NCBI RefSeq assembly: GCF_009908315.1
Contig: NZ_JAAATW010000002.1
Span: forward strand, 124,001-188,000
DNA from: Paragemmobacter ruber
GTDB lineage: Bacteria; Pseudomonadota; Alphaproteobacteria; Rhodobacterales; Rhodobacteraceae
Direction: 5' to 3'
Length of the DNA stretch: 64,000 bases
Shown here piece by piece: positions 1 to 8,373 of this stretch; the first letter of the stretch is position 1; each line of letters starts with the position of its first letter. Made by a program: the position numbers and the translations under genes. The notes beneath the pieces are model-generated. The model made no database searches, was not told the DNA's origin, and saw only the letters and a list, made by a program, of their open reading frames with translations.

Positions 1-78
1 CTCGTCGCAGGGGGGATCACTCCTCACGGCACATCACATACGGGGGCGCACCCCCTGATTTTCTTGGGAGGAAAATCA

Positions 79-1101
79 ATGAAATTCAAAGCTAAGGCCT
101 TTGCGGGCGCGGCAACGCTTGCCCTGTTCTCGGCCGCACCGGCGCTGGCACAGGACGTGTCCGCCTGCCTGATCACCAAGACCGACACCAACCCCTTCTT
201 CGTGAAGATGAAAGAAGGCGCCGAGGCCAAGGCCGCCGAACTGGGCGTGTCGCTGAAATCCTACGCGGGCAAGGTCGACGGCGACCATGACAGCCAGGTC
301 GCGGCCATCGAAAGCTGCATCGCCGATGGTGCCAAGGGCATCCTGATCGCCGCCTCCGACACCAAGGCCATCGTGGATTCGGTGAAAAAGGCGCAAGAGG
401 CCGGCATGGTCGTCATCGCGCTCGACACCCCGCTGGATCCGGCTGATGCCGCCGACGCCACCTTCGCGACCGACAACCTCGAAGCCGGCAAGCTGATCGG
501 CGCCTGGGCCGCCGCCACGCTGGGGGCCGAGGCTGCGAACGCCAAGATCGGCTTCCTGAACCTGACCCCGTCCGAACCCACCGTGGACGTCCTGCGCAAC
601 CAGGGCTTCATGATGGGCTTCGGGATCGACGTGAAGGATCCCAACGACATCGGCGACGAGGATGACCCGCGCATCGTCGGCCATGACGTGACCAACGGCA
701 ACGAGGAAGGTGGCCGCAAAGCGATGGAGAACCTCCTCCAGCGCGACCCCGACATCAACGTGATCCACACGATCAACGAACCCGCCGCCGTCGGCGCCTA
801 TCAGGCGCTCAAGGCCGTGGGCAAGGAAAACGACGTGCTGATCGTGTCGGTTGACGGCGGCTGCCCGGGCGTGGCCTCGGTCAAGGAAGGCGTGATCGGT
901 GCGACCTCGCAGCAGTATCCGCTGATGATGGCCGCGCTCGGCGTGGAAGCGATCAAGAAATGGGCCGACGAAGGCGTGAAGCCGGAGCCGACCCCGGGCA
1001 AGGCCTTCTTTGATACCGGCGTCGCCCTGATCACCGACAAGCCCGCCGAAGGTGTCACCTCGATCGACACCACCAAGGGCACCGAGCTCTGCTGGGGCTG
1101 A
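79..1101 (+). CDS. frcB: Sugar ABC transporter periplasmic binding protein (fructose type, FrcB)
   Basis: Periplasmic solute receptor that hands sugar to the FrcC/FrcA importer. The start is the ATG at 79, 340 aa, preceded by a GGAGG box at 67-71; an in-frame TTG at 64 lies upstream of that box. Residues 1-24 form a signal peptide ending in ALA-QD. The mature part is a type I periplasmic-binding fold with the FrcB-like segments [13 protein letters not shown] near the N terminus, [20 protein letters not shown] in the middle and VSVDGGCPG in the last third. From memory it closely resembles Sinorhizobium FrcB. It is the first gene of frcB-frcC-frcA. Ribose, mannose or another monosaccharide cannot be excluded from sequence alone. 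Confidence 0.9.
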   Translation: MKFKAKAFAGAATLALFSAAPALAQDVSACLITKTDTNPFFVKMKEGAEAKAAELGVSLKSYAGKVDGDHDSQVAAIESCIADGAKGILIAASDTKAIVDSVKKAQEAGMVVIALDTPLDPADAADATFATDNLEAGKLIGAWAAATLGAEAANAKIGFLNLTPSEPTVDVLRNQGFMMGFGIDVKDPNDIGDEDDPRIVGHDVTNGNEEGGRKAMENLLQRDPDINVIHTINEPAAVGAYQALKAVGKENDVLIVSVDGGCPGVASVKEGVIGATSQQYPLMMAALGVEAIKKWADEGVKPEPTPGKAFFDTGVALITDKPAEGVTSIDTTKGTELCWG

Positions 1102-1116
1102 TCTGAAAAGACTTGC

Positions 1117-1186
1117 GCGGGGGGCGCGTCCCCCCGCACCATCCCGCAAGGGAGAAAGCAGGGGCGGCTCTCGATCAGGGCCGCCC
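1117..1186 (+). terminator. Two intercistronic hairpins between frcB and frcC
   Basis: The first hairpin pairs GCGGGGGG (1117-1124) with CCCCCCGC (1130-1137). The second pairs GGGCGGC (1162-1168) with GCCGCCC (1180-1186). Neither is followed by a long T run, so a stability or attenuation role is more likely than full termination. Binding-protein genes are often expressed above their permeases by this arrangement. The role is inferred. Confidence 0.55.
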
Positions 1187-1229
1187 TTCGTCTAGGCAGC
1201 GCCCGTCGGGCGGCGTGAAGGGGGGACAG

Positions 1230-2291
1230 ATGAGCCAGCCACAGGAATTCGAAAAGGTGCTCGGGCAAAGCGCGACGACCGTCGCGCAGTTCGAAGAACA
1301 GAAGAGCGGCCTTCGCAAACTGCAGCATTTCCTGCATTCCAACCCGGCCGCGGTGCCGATGATCGTGCTTCTGGCGCTGATCGTCATCTTCGGCATCGCG
1401 CGGGGCGAGCGGTTCTTTTCCGCCTATACCCTGACCCTGATCATGCAGCAGGTGGCCGTGGTCGGCATCCTTGCCGCAGGGCAGACCCTGGTGGTGCTGA
1501 CGGCAGGGATCGACCTGTCCATCGGCGTGCTGATGGTCTTTGCCTTCGTCATCATGGGGAATTTCGTTCTGGCCTATGAGATGCCCGCGATGGTGGCCAT
1601 CCTTGCGGGCTTTCTGATCGCCGGGGGCGGCGGGGCGCTGAACGGCTATCTCGTCTCGCGGCTTAAACTGCCGCCCTTCATCGTGACGCTGGGCACTTGG
1701 AACATCATCATGGCGATCTGTCTGATCTATTCAGAGAACGCCACCTTACGCGAGGCGGACCTGACCGCCATCACCCCCTTGCTGCACATCTTCGGCATCA
1801 GCTTCAAGGTCGGCCCGGCCGTGGTGACGCTGGGCGTGGTTGCGATGCTGATCCTTTATGTGGGCCTGTGGTACATGCTGAACTACACCGCCTTTGGCCG
1901 CCACATCTATGCCGTGGGCGATGACCCGGACGCCGCCGATCTGGCCGGGATCCGCACCAACAACGTGCTGTTGAAGACCTACACGCTGGCGGGCCTGATC
2001 GCGGGGCTGGCGGCCTGGGTGTCGATCGGGCGGAACGGGTCCATCTCGCCCTCCACCGTCGTCACCGACTTCAACCTTCAGGCCATCACGGCGGCCGTGA
2101 TCGGGGGGATCTCGCTGTTCGGTGGGCGGGGCTCCATCCTTGGCGTGCTGTTCGGAACGCTGATCGTGGGCGTGATGAGCATGGGGCTGAACATGCTGGG
2201 GGCTGACCCGCAATGGAAGGTGCTGCTGACCGGTATCCTGATCATCGGCGCCGTCGCCATTGACCAGTGGATCCGCAAGGTTTCGGGCTGA
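1230..2291 (+). CDS. frcC: Sugar ABC transporter permease (FrcC)
   Basis: Inner-membrane permease of the FrcBCA importer, in the BPD_transp_2/RbsC-like family. The start is the ATG at 1230, 353 aa, behind an AAGGGGGGAC ribosome-binding stretch. A cytoplasmic N-terminal segment of about 45 residues precedes roughly eight to ten hydrophobic helices. Family marks are AAGQTLVVLTAGIDLSIG near residues 85-105 and AVIGGISLFGGRGSILG in the C-terminal third, the second matching the ATPase-coupling region. It lies between frcB and frcA. Substrate specificity is inferred from the FrcB-like neighbour. Confidence 0.9.
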   Translation: MSQPQEFEKVLGQSATTVAQFEEQKSGLRKLQHFLHSNPAAVPMIVLLALIVIFGIARGERFFSAYTLTLIMQQVAVVGILAAGQTLVVLTAGIDLSIGVLMVFAFVIMGNFVLAYEMPAMVAILAGFLIAGGGGALNGYLVSRLKLPPFIVTLGTWNIIMAICLIYSENATLREADLTAITPLLHIFGISFKVGPAVVTLGVVAMLILYVGLWYMLNYTAFGRHIYAVGDDPDAADLAGIRTNNVLLKTYTLAGLIAGLAAWVSIGRNGSISPSTVVTDFNLQAITAAVIGGISLFGGRGSILGVLFGTLIVGVMSMGLNMLGADPQWKVLLTGILIIGAVAIDQWIRKVSG

Positions 2292-2305
2292 GGGAGGAAC
2301 AGGAT

Positions 2306-3079
2306 ATGGCAAACCCCATTCTGACGGCGCGCGGCCTGACCAAGCGTTATGGCAAGGTGACCGCGCTCGACAATTGCGACTTCGATCTCTACCCCGGCGA
2401 AATCCTTGCCGTGATCGGCGACAACGGGGCAGGGAAATCCACGCTGATCAAGGCGCTCTGCGGCGCCGTGGTCCCGGATGACGGCGAGATCCGGCTGGAT
2501 GGCCAGCCGGTCCACTTCACCAACCCGATGCAGGCCCGCGCGGCGGGGATCGAGACGGTCTATCAGAACCTCGCCCTCTCGCCCGCGCTGTCGATTGCCG
2601 ACAACATGTTCATGGGGCGCGAAATCCGCAAACCCGGCATCATGGGCAGCATGTTCCGCATGCTGGATCGCAAGGCCATGGAAAAGGTGGCGCGCGACAA
2701 GCTGAGCGAACTGGGCCTGATGACGATCCAGAACATCGGGCAGGCGGTGGAAACGCTTTCGGGCGGCCAGCGGCAGGGCGTGGCCGTGGCGCGGGCGGCG
2801 GCTTTCGGGTCCAAGGTCGTGATCATGGACGAACCCACCGCCGCGCTGGGCGTGAAGGAAAGCCGCCGCGTGCTGGAACTGATCCTCGACGTCAAGAAGC
2901 GGGGGCTGCCGATCATCCTGATCAGCCACAACATGCCCCATGTGTTCGAGGTGGCCGATCGCATCCACATCCACCGTCTGGGCAAGCGGCTCTGCGTGAT
3001 CGACCCCAAGGACTACACCATGTCCGACGCCGTGGCCTTCATGACCGGGGCCAAGGTGCCGGAACATGTGATCGCCTGA
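2306..3079 (+). CDS. frcA: Sugar ABC transporter ATP-binding protein (FrcA)
   Basis: Cytoplasmic ATPase powering the sugar importer. The start is the ATG at 2306, 257 aa, behind GGGAGGAACAGGAT and 14 bases after the frcC stop. It has one nucleotide-binding domain: Walker A GDNGAGKST near residue 37, signature LSGGQRQGVAVAR near residue 150, Walker B VVIMDEPTAAL and the switch histidine in LISHNMPHVFEVADR. Many monosaccharide importers use a tandem double ATPase of about 500 aa (RbsA type). The single-domain form is the FrcA arrangement and implies a homodimer. Confidence 0.9.
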   Translation: MANPILTARGLTKRYGKVTALDNCDFDLYPGEILAVIGDNGAGKSTLIKALCGAVVPDDGEIRLDGQPVHFTNPMQARAAGIETVYQNLALSPALSIADNMFMGREIRKPGIMGSMFRMLDRKAMEKVARDKLSELGLMTIQNIGQAVETLSGGQRQGVAVARAAAFGSKVVIMDEPTAALGVKESRRVLELILDVKKRGLPIILISHNMPHVFEVADRIHIHRLGKRLCVIDPKDYTMSDAVAFMTGAKVPEHVIA

Positions 3080-3517
3080 AGTCTCCGGTCTGATCCCCGC
3101 GCCGGGGGGGGGTAAGGGGGGGCTGTTGCCCCCCCTTTTTCTTGCAGGCGCCGTCGCGCAGGGCGCAAGGGGGGGGCAACAGCCCCCCCTTGACCCCCCC
3201 ATCACCTCGATGCCCGACCGTAGCGAAGGCGGTGCACTGTCCGCGCGGCGCGGGCCCTTCGTCGCCCGTGCCCCCCTCCAACTCATGGCTTTGCCGTGGC
3301 CGGTCGCGCCTCTCCCGCTCTGACGAACCGCAGGGATCGGCCCCGGCCGCCATAGGGCGCACCCCGTCGAATCGCCTGCCTTATTTCCCTTGCCTTAACC
3401 TTAACGCCCCGAAAGCGCCGCGCGCGTATGCACGCTTGTCTGCACTGGATTGCTGCATACGGCACTGCACAGCCGAAAACGCAAATCGGGGCGAATTAAT
3501 CCAGCGCCCGCAGAGGT
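3080..3517. other. Gene-free region between frcA and the buf locus
   Basis: It holds the frcBCA terminator and a second G/C-run hairpin, CAAGGGGGGG / CCCCCCCTTG between 3166 and 3192, whose core is the reverse complement of the first. An 8-bp perfect inverted repeat, CGTATGCA (3425-3432) and TGCATACG (3454-3461), has centres 29 bp apart. No credible coding frame was seen; the open frames here are by-products of high GC. Confidence 0.6.
3114..3140 (+). terminator. Rho-independent terminator of frcBCA
   Basis: AAGGGGGGGC (3114-3123) pairs with GCCCCCCCTT (3128-3137) around a TGTT loop, and a T run follows directly. It lies 34 bases after the frcA stop. Confidence 0.8.
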
Positions 3518-3955
3518 TTAGCGGTCCAGACCCAGCACCCGGTCCAGCGACACCCGCCCCGGCCCCGCACAGATCAGCGCCAGGAAGCAGGCCGCCCAGA
3601 TCCCATGGGTCTGCCAGGCCCCGGGATAGACGAAAATCTGGATCACGGCGGTCATCCCCAGCAATCCCAGCGCCGAGAGCCGCGTGCACAGGCCCAAGAC
3701 CAGCAGCGCGGGCAGCACATGCTCCGCCACCGTCGCGGCGATGGCGGCCATGTGCGGCGGGATCAGCGGCAGGGCATATTCCTGTTCGAACAGAAACCAC
3801 GTGCTGTCAGCGATCCGCCAGCCGTCCACCTTTGTCTGGCCCGAGGCGAAGAACACCGCCGCAGGAAAGAAGCGCAGCGCCAGCGCTGCCGCATCCCAGG
3901 GCACTCGCCCCAGAATCGTATTCAATTTCAGTATGTTGGCTGTCAGCATCGCCAT
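3518..3955 (-). CDS. DoxX-family membrane protein of the bufferin locus
   Basis: Small inner-membrane protein of 145 aa from the ATG at 3955, four bases after the bufC stop. Four hydrophobic helices are visible. The DoxX pattern is clear: [20 protein letters not shown] near the N terminus, then [21 protein letters not shown] and [17 protein letters not shown]. DoxX proteins commonly end bufferin operons; a redox or membrane role is suspected but not defined. It is the last gene of bufA-bufB-bufC-doxX. An upstream in-frame start at 3976 would overlap bufC and is less likely. Confidence 0.85.
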   Translation of the reverse strand: MAMLTANILKLNTILGRVPWDAAALALRFFPAAVFFASGQTKVDGWRIADSTWFLFEQEYALPLIPPHMAAIAATVAEHVLPALLVLGLCTRLSALGLLGMTAVIQIFVYPGAWQTHGIWAACFLALICAGPGRVSLDRVLGLDR

Positions 3956-3959
3956 GATC

Positions 3960-4712
3960 CTACCCCTGTTCCGCAATCCCCGTGATGGCCCCGACGCGCA
4001 TCAGAAGCGGCAGCAGGCGCATCGCTGCGCTGCCCTCGGTCCCTGCCGTGGCGGCAAGCAGCGTCGCGCCCCGCAGCAGCGCATCGGCGCAGAGCGCCTC
4101 TTCCTCGGTCAGTGCGATGACCGGTACCTGATCCGCCCTGTCGCGCAGGACCAGCGCCGTCTCGGCCCGGTTGGCTCGCAGATGGCCGCCCGGCCTCTGT
4201 CCCGGCTGGTTCGCCTCCCAGATCGACACCACCGCAAACCGCGACCGAACCATCGCCACCGACGGATGTAGGCGCAGCGCGTGGCGCCCCGGATCGGCTG
4301 CCGCCTGCATCAGCGCCTCTGCGGAGACCGGCCCCGCATCGGCCGCGTGGTAGGCCTGTCCGCGCTGCCATTCAAGCCGCGCGACGTCGGGCAGATAGGC
4401 CAGGGCGGCGGCCGGTTCAAACCGTTCCAGAAACGCCGCAAAGCCTTGTCCCCATTGCGAAAGGCGTGGAGAGGCGGGCGGGTCCTCCTGCAAGTACACC
4501 CGTGCCGTGGCGGCAAAGAAATCGCCACCCACCAGACGCTCGACCACGGGAAAACGGCATGCCAGCGCACGGGTCAGGCTATGTGCCACGTTGTTGCGAT
4601 AGACGGCGAAACGCCGCTCCACTTCATCGGGGTCGTTCGCGAATGCACCCGGGGGCGGGGGGCCGCCAAACAACGCGGCCCGGAAGGCAGTTGTGAAGGT
4701 CGCATGATCCAT
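3960..4712 (-). CDS. bufC: BufC/HvfC-type partner protein (DUF2063, putative DNA-binding domain family)
   Basis: 250 aa from the ATG at 4712, which overlaps the bufB stop as ATGA, so the two are translationally coupled. The N-terminal half carries the DUF2063 pattern: [34 protein letters not shown] and [10 protein letters not shown]. The annotation name 'DNA-binding' is historical. In MNIO clusters this family is the partner that helps the oxidase engage the precursor peptide. The C-terminal half is weakly conserved, with [18 protein letters not shown] near the end. The assignment rests strongly on position beside bufA and bufB. Confidence 0.85.
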   Translation of the reverse strand: MDHATFTTAFRAALFGGPPPPGAFANDPDEVERRFAVYRNNVAHSLTRALACRFPVVERLVGGDFFAATARVYLQEDPPASPRLSQWGQGFAAFLERFEPAAALAYLPDVARLEWQRGQAYHAADAGPVSAEALMQAAADPGRHALRLHPSVAMVRSRFAVVSIWEANQPGQRPGGHLRANRAETALVLRDRADQVPVIALTEEEALCADALLRGATLLAATAGTEGSAAMRLLPLLMRVGAITGIAEQG

Positions 4713-5548
4713 CACACGGCCTCCGCCGCCTGCGCCATAACCCGCGCTGCGCGCTCTGCCTCGGCCAGCAGGGTGGGGAAATCGGGAACGTCGTTGTCCC
4801 ATTCGATCAGCGTGGGCAAAGGCCCCGCCTGCGCGATCACCCGGGCATAAAGCTGCCACACGGGATCCGCCACCGGGCAGCCGTGATCGTCGATCAGCAA
4901 GGGACCGGATGGCAGGTCTTCGCGGGCATGGCCACCCAGATGCACCTCGCCCACATGATGCAGGGGGATTGATGCAAGCCAGTCCACAGGATCGGTGCGG
5001 TGATTGGTGCAAGAGACGAAGACGTTGTTCACATCCAACAGCAGGCCACAGCCGGTGCGGCCTGCAACCTCGGCCAGAAAGGTGGTCTCGGGCAGGGTGG
5101 ATTGGGCAAAAAGCAGGTAGGTTGACGGGTTTTCCAGCAGCATCCGGCACCCGAGGGTGGATTGCACCTCATCCACATGGTCGCAGACAATCTGCAGGGT
5201 TTCGGGCGTATAGGGCAGGGGCAGCAGGTCGTTCAGATAGTCGCCGCCATGGCTCGACCATGCCAGATGCTCAGAGAAACTGGCCGGTTCGTAGCGGGAG
5301 ATCAGATCGCGCAGGCGGCGCAGATGGCCCTGATCAGGCCGGTCGGGCCCGCCGATGGACAGGCCAACCCCATGCAGGGACAGGGCGTAATCCTGCCGCA
5401 GCGTGGCCAGTTGGCGATGCGGGGGGCCGCCCGCACCCATGTAGTTTTCCGCATGCACCTCCAGAAACCCGAGGGCGGGTCGCGTGGTCCGGATCGCATC
5501 GAAATGTTCGGACTTGAAGCCCAGTCCCGGCGCGCGGGGAAGCGGCAT
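4712..5548 (-). CDS. bufB: MNIO family peptide-modifying oxidase BufB (DUF692)
   Basis: Multinuclear non-heme iron oxidase expected to modify cysteines of the BufA precursor (thiooxazole formation in studied bufferins). The start is the ATG at 5548, 278 aa, behind GGAGAGGA. Metal-ligand motifs of the TIM-barrel family are present: [48 protein letters not shown] and LIEWDNDVP. Length and motifs match the family. The call as BufB rather than another MNIO rests on the adjacent DUF2282 precursor and DUF2063 partner. No inactivating change was seen. Confidence 0.92.
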   Translation of the reverse strand: MPLPRAPGLGFKSEHFDAIRTTRPALGFLEVHAENYMGAGGPPHRQLATLRQDYALSLHGVGLSIGGPDRPDQGHLRRLRDLISRYEPASFSEHLAWSSHGGDYLNDLLPLPYTPETLQIVCDHVDEVQSTLGCRMLLENPSTYLLFAQSTLPETTFLAEVAGRTGCGLLLDVNNVFVSCTNHRTDPVDWLASIPLHHVGEVHLGGHAREDLPSGPLLIDDHGCPVADPVWQLYARVIAQAGPLPTLIEWDNDVPDFPTLLAEAERAARVMAQAAEAV

Positions 5549-5614
5549 GGTCCTCTCCATCAAGGGGTTACGGGGCGCGCGTGCAAGGCTGTGCAGACGC
5601 GCCCCGCAGCGGGT

Positions 5615-5893
5615 TCAGGATTCGATCGGTTCCAGCGAACCCATTCCGTTGGGCGTCTCAATGGTCATGCAGGTTCCCGCCGGAACCAGCTTCCACGCAT
5701 TGCCCTGGTAGTCGGTGGTTGAGGTGCCGGCGCATGTGGTGCCCGGGCCTGCGGCGCAGTCATTTTCGCCTGCCAGCGCCACGCCATAGCATTTCTCCAT
5801 CGCGTCTTCCGCGACCGAGGCAGTGGCGGCGGCCATGGTCAGCGCAGCGGCCAGCGTGGCGGTCAGGGTGAGGGTTCTGTCAAAGGCTGTCAT
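5615..5893 (-). CDS. bufA: Bufferin-type RiPP precursor BufA (DUF2282)
   Basis: 92-aa secreted precursor. The start is the ATG at 5891-5893, behind ACAGGAAAAACCG. A signal peptide covers about residues 1-28 (cleavage likely after SVA). The mature part has four cysteines at 35, 46, 54 and 75 in the family pattern EKCYG, ENDCA, TCAGTS and VPAGTC. Bufferins are exported and chelate copper or other metals in the periplasm after cysteine modification. It is the first gene of the buf operon, downstream of a SigF-like promoter. Which cysteines are modified and which metal is bound cannot be read from sequence. Confidence 0.9.
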   Translation of the reverse strand: MTAFDRTLTLTATLAAALTMAAATASVAEDAMEKCYGVALAGENDCAAGPGTTCAGTSTTDYQGNAWKLVPAGTCMTIETPNGMGSLEPIES

Positions 5894-5962
5894 CGGTTTT
5901 TCCTGTCTTGGACTTGGGTTTGCTTTCTGTCGTGAGCGGCGTTTCCCGCCTCTCGTTGCGTC

Positions 5963-5990
5963 CATTCGCCCCCGGGGTGAGGGCCGTTAC
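5963..5990 (-). promoter_or_regulatory. Candidate SigF-dependent promoter of bufABC-doxX
   Basis: On the minus strand, GTAACG (5990-5985), 16 bp, then CGAATG (5968-5963). This matches the Caulobacter SigF consensus as I recall it (GTAACC-N16-CGAA). It would start transcription near 5956, about 60 bases before the bufA ATG. Confidence 0.7.
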
Positions 5991-6080
5991 GCCCGATCAC
6001 CCGACGGTGATCACGGGGGCGCGCTTCGCGGATAAAGTGGGGCTCCTGAAACAATTTGCGGGCAAAAGCGGGGTCTTGCT

Positions 6081-6108
6081 GTAACAATTGCCAAGGTCGT
6101 GGCGATAG
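6081..6108 (+). promoter_or_regulatory. Candidate SigF-dependent promoter of sigF-nrsF
   Basis: GTAACA (6081-6086), 16 bp, then CGATAG (6103-6108): the same architecture as the divergent bufA promoter. It implies SigF autoregulation. The predicted start near 6114 leaves only a few bases before the first ATG at 6119. Confidence 0.65.
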
Positions 6109-6118
6109 GACGTACAGG

Positions 6119-6661
6119 ATGATGGACCGCGAAGCCGAATGGTCGGCGCTGCTGCGGGCGGCGATGGAAGGGGACGGGCGCGCCTATGCCCGCTTCCTCG
6201 GCCTTGTCACGCCTGTGCTGCGCGGGATCGTCCGGGCGCGGGGCCGCGATCTGGGCGCGGCAGGGCAGGAGGATGTGGTGCAAGAGGTTCTGATCGCGCT
6301 CCACACCAAGCGCCACACATGGGATCAGACGGCGCCCCTGTTGCCATGGCTCTATGCCGTGGCGCGGCACAAGGTGGTGGATGCGTTCCGGCGGCGGGGT
6401 GGATCGGTCCATCTGCCGATCGACGACTTCGTCGATGTGCTGGAGGCCGAGGCCGAGCCCGATGCGCTGGCCGCGCGCGACAGCGCGGCGCTGATCGGCC
6501 AGCTTGATGCGCGGTCGGCGGCGATTGTCCGGGCGGTCAGCCTGGAAGGGCAGAGCACGGCCGAGGTCGGCGCGCGGCTGTCGATGTCGGAAGGGGCGGT
6601 GCGGGTGGCCCTGCATCGCGCGATCCAGCGGATGGCGCGGCTCGCCAAGGGGGCGGAGTGA
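6119..6661 (+). CDS. sigF: ECF sigma factor, SigF-like
   Basis: RNA polymerase sigma factor of about 180 aa. Two ATGs (6119, 6122) are possible starts, both very close to the predicted transcription start. Region 2 includes EDVVQEVLIALHTKRHTW and WLYAVARHKVVDAFRRRG; region 4 includes VSLEGQSTAEVGARLSMSEGAVRVALHRAIQRM. The gene is followed at once by the membrane anti-sigma factor nrsF and is divergent from the bufferin operon, the arrangement of Caulobacter SigF-NrsF, which responds to metal or redox stress. It probably controls both itself and buf. Confidence 0.88.
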   Translation: MMDREAEWSALLRAAMEGDGRAYARFLGLVTPVLRGIVRARGRDLGAAGQEDVVQEVLIALHTKRHTWDQTAPLLPWLYAVARHKVVDAFRRRGGSVHLPIDDFVDVLEAEAEPDALAARDSAALIGQLDARSAAIVRAVSLEGQSTAEVGARLSMSEGAVRVALHRAIQRMARLAKGAE

Positions 6662-7296
6662 TGAAGACGGAAGATCTGATCAGCATTCTTGCAGCGGATG
6701 CCACGCCGGACGCGCCACTGCGTCCGGGGCAGATCGCCGCGGCAAGTGTTCTGGCGGTGGTCGTGGTCGTGGGTCTGTTTCTGAGCCTGATCGGGGTTCG
6801 CCCTGCCTTGGCGCAGGCCCTGCTGCGCCCCGAGGTGGCGGCCAAGGCGATCCTGCCCCTGCTCACCTGTGTGCTGGTCGCGCCGGTTGCGCTGCGTCAG
6901 CTGCGGCCGGGTGCGGCCGGATTGCCCGCGGCCCGGCTGCTGGTTCCGCTGTCTTTGGCGGTGGGGCTTTGGCTTTGGGCCTTTATGGCGGTGCCGGCGC
7001 CCTTGCGCTTTGCCGAATGGATGCCCTCTGCGGTGGTGGAATGTCTGGGCCTGATCCTGCTTTTGTCGCTGGTGCCGCTTTGGCTGGTGCTGCGGATGAT
7101 GGGGCGGGGGGCAAGCACGGCGCCCGCGCGGGCCGGGGCCTTGGCGGGCCTTGCCGTGGGTTGCGGTGTTGCGGCGGGCTATTCGCTGTTCTGCACCAAG
7201 GACAACCCGATCTTCTACGTCACCTTTTACGGGGCGGCGATCGGGCTTGTGACGGGTCTGGGCGCCATTGCGGGGCGGCGCGTCCTGCGCTGGTGA
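6661..7296 (+). CDS. nrsF: NrsF-type membrane anti-sigma factor (DUF1109)
   Basis: 211 aa from the ATG at 6661, whose first base is the last base of the sigF stop; a GTG at 6658 is an alternative start. About six hydrophobic helices are visible. The C-terminal segment GCGVAAGYSLFCTKDNPIFY fits the DUF1109 pattern of a cysteine followed by (K/E)D(N/S)P before a helix. In Caulobacter NrsF, conserved cysteines are needed to release SigF under stress. Cysteines here lie in LLTCVLVAP, VVECLG, VGCGVAA and LFCTKDN. It is expected to hold SigF at the membrane. Confidence 0.87.
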   Translation: MKTEDLISILAADATPDAPLRPGQIAAASVLAVVVVVGLFLSLIGVRPALAQALLRPEVAAKAILPLLTCVLVAPVALRQLRPGAAGLPAARLLVPLSLAVGLWLWAFMAVPAPLRFAEWMPSAVVECLGLILLLSLVPLWLVLRMMGRGASTAPARAGALAGLAVGCGVAAGYSLFCTKDNPIFYVTFYGAAIGLVTGLGAIAGRRVLRW

Positions 7297-7315
7297 CGGG
7301 CAGGCGGGCGCCGGA

Positions 7316-8185
7316 TCAGAACCACTGGCCGGGTTCCATCAGCCCCAGATCCATCAACTGCTGGGAATGCCACTGAAAGCCGGTGGAATTGTGCCAGTGA
7401 AAGCTCTTGATGTCCCATTTGGATCCGGGATTGGCCTTCAACGCCTTGGCCGTGCGGAAGGAACAGACCGTGGCGGTCAGGTTGTTGTGCCACGGGCAGG
7501 CATAGGTGTTGTATTCCTCGTCGTTGAAGGTGAAGTCCGGGCGCAGGATGAGGCCCTTCTTCGCCTTGAACAGCGAGATTCGGTCGATCTTGCGGCGGTT
7601 GGAGGGGACATGCTCTTCGAACCGCCAGCGAAGACCACCGAAGAAATCCAGCTGCCGCTCTTTCGGGTGCCAGTTGTTTTCGGGATCCTGCCGGGCCAGC
7701 GCGTAATATCCGGATCGGTCGAGATGCGCGTTTTCAAGGCTGACGGCGCTGGGAAAACGGTCCAGATCGCCGGCATAGAGGTCAATCACATAGGTCAGCA
7801 TCGCATCGCGCCGCTCTTCTGCGTGAAAGGCCAGAAGGTCGCGCACCGTGCGTGTTTCGCAAAAGGGGTGGAACAGATATTCGGCGTTGAAGCAGTAATA
7901 GATCCACAGCCCGGGGAAGGCGTCGATCAAGGTGTTGACCGCCGCCATCAGGGCGCCTTCGGCATGCACGTCGTAGGCGATGCGGTGGACCTTGTCCTCC
8001 ATCCCCTTGGGCATCGGGATCGCGTCAGGGGCCAGAAGCAGCACATCGCGGAACCCTGCCTGCAGGTGATGGCGCAGGGTCGTGTCCACCTCCACCGGGT
8101 CCTCGGCCATGATGATGGCCATGGGGCCCTTGGGCGGCGTCCCCGCCGCGGCGCCGATATAGGATGCCAGACTTTGATGCTCCAT
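7316..8185 (-). CDS. Glycosyltransferase family 2-like protein, target unknown
   Basis: 289 aa from the ATG at 8185 (MEHQSLASYIG). The opening segment (PMAIIMAEDPVEVDTTLRHHLQAGFRDVLLLAP) has the look of a GT-A fold, and FPGLWIYYCFNAEYLFHPF follows at the expected distance. A run of aromatic and histidine residues near the end (SFHWHNSTGFQWHSQQ) is distinctive. I recall similar Rhodobacterales proteins annotated as glycosyltransferase family 2. I see no unambiguous DXD motif, so activity is uncertain. The gene converges on nrsF with a 19-base gap and is divergent from miaB. Confidence 0.65.
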   Translation of the reverse strand: MEHQSLASYIGAAAGTPPKGPMAIIMAEDPVEVDTTLRHHLQAGFRDVLLLAPDAIPMPKGMEDKVHRIAYDVHAEGALMAAVNTLIDAFPGLWIYYCFNAEYLFHPFCETRTVRDLLAFHAEERRDAMLTYVIDLYAGDLDRFPSAVSLENAHLDRSGYYALARQDPENNWHPKERQLDFFGGLRWRFEEHVPSNRRKIDRISLFKAKKGLILRPDFTFNDEEYNTYACPWHNNLTATVCSFRTAKALKANPGSKWDIKSFHWHNSTGFQWHSQQLMDLGLMEPGQWF

Positions 8186-8373
8186 GGACCTGCCCCCAGT
8201 CCCGACCTTTTCGCCCGCGACCGGGTTCCTGCCCGGGCGCCTTTGCCTGCAAGGTCCGGCAAGGGCCAAGGCAATGCAAGCCCCCGCAGGCGGCTTGATC
8301 ACGAAAATGCCGGATGATTGCAGACAGGCGTCGTTTGCGTGTAAGGGGCGTGCTTGCGGAACAGGGGTGCGCC

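Noticed and set aside
3425-3461. CGTATGCA / TGCATACG inverted repeat as the ends of a tiny mobile element
   Set aside because: The spacing is only 29 bp between centres with no target duplication; chance or a protein site is more likely.
3142-3957. 271-codon plus-strand frame through the frcA-buf gap
   Set aside because: It runs through terminators and antisense to DoxX and has low-complexity Arg/Pro/Ser content.
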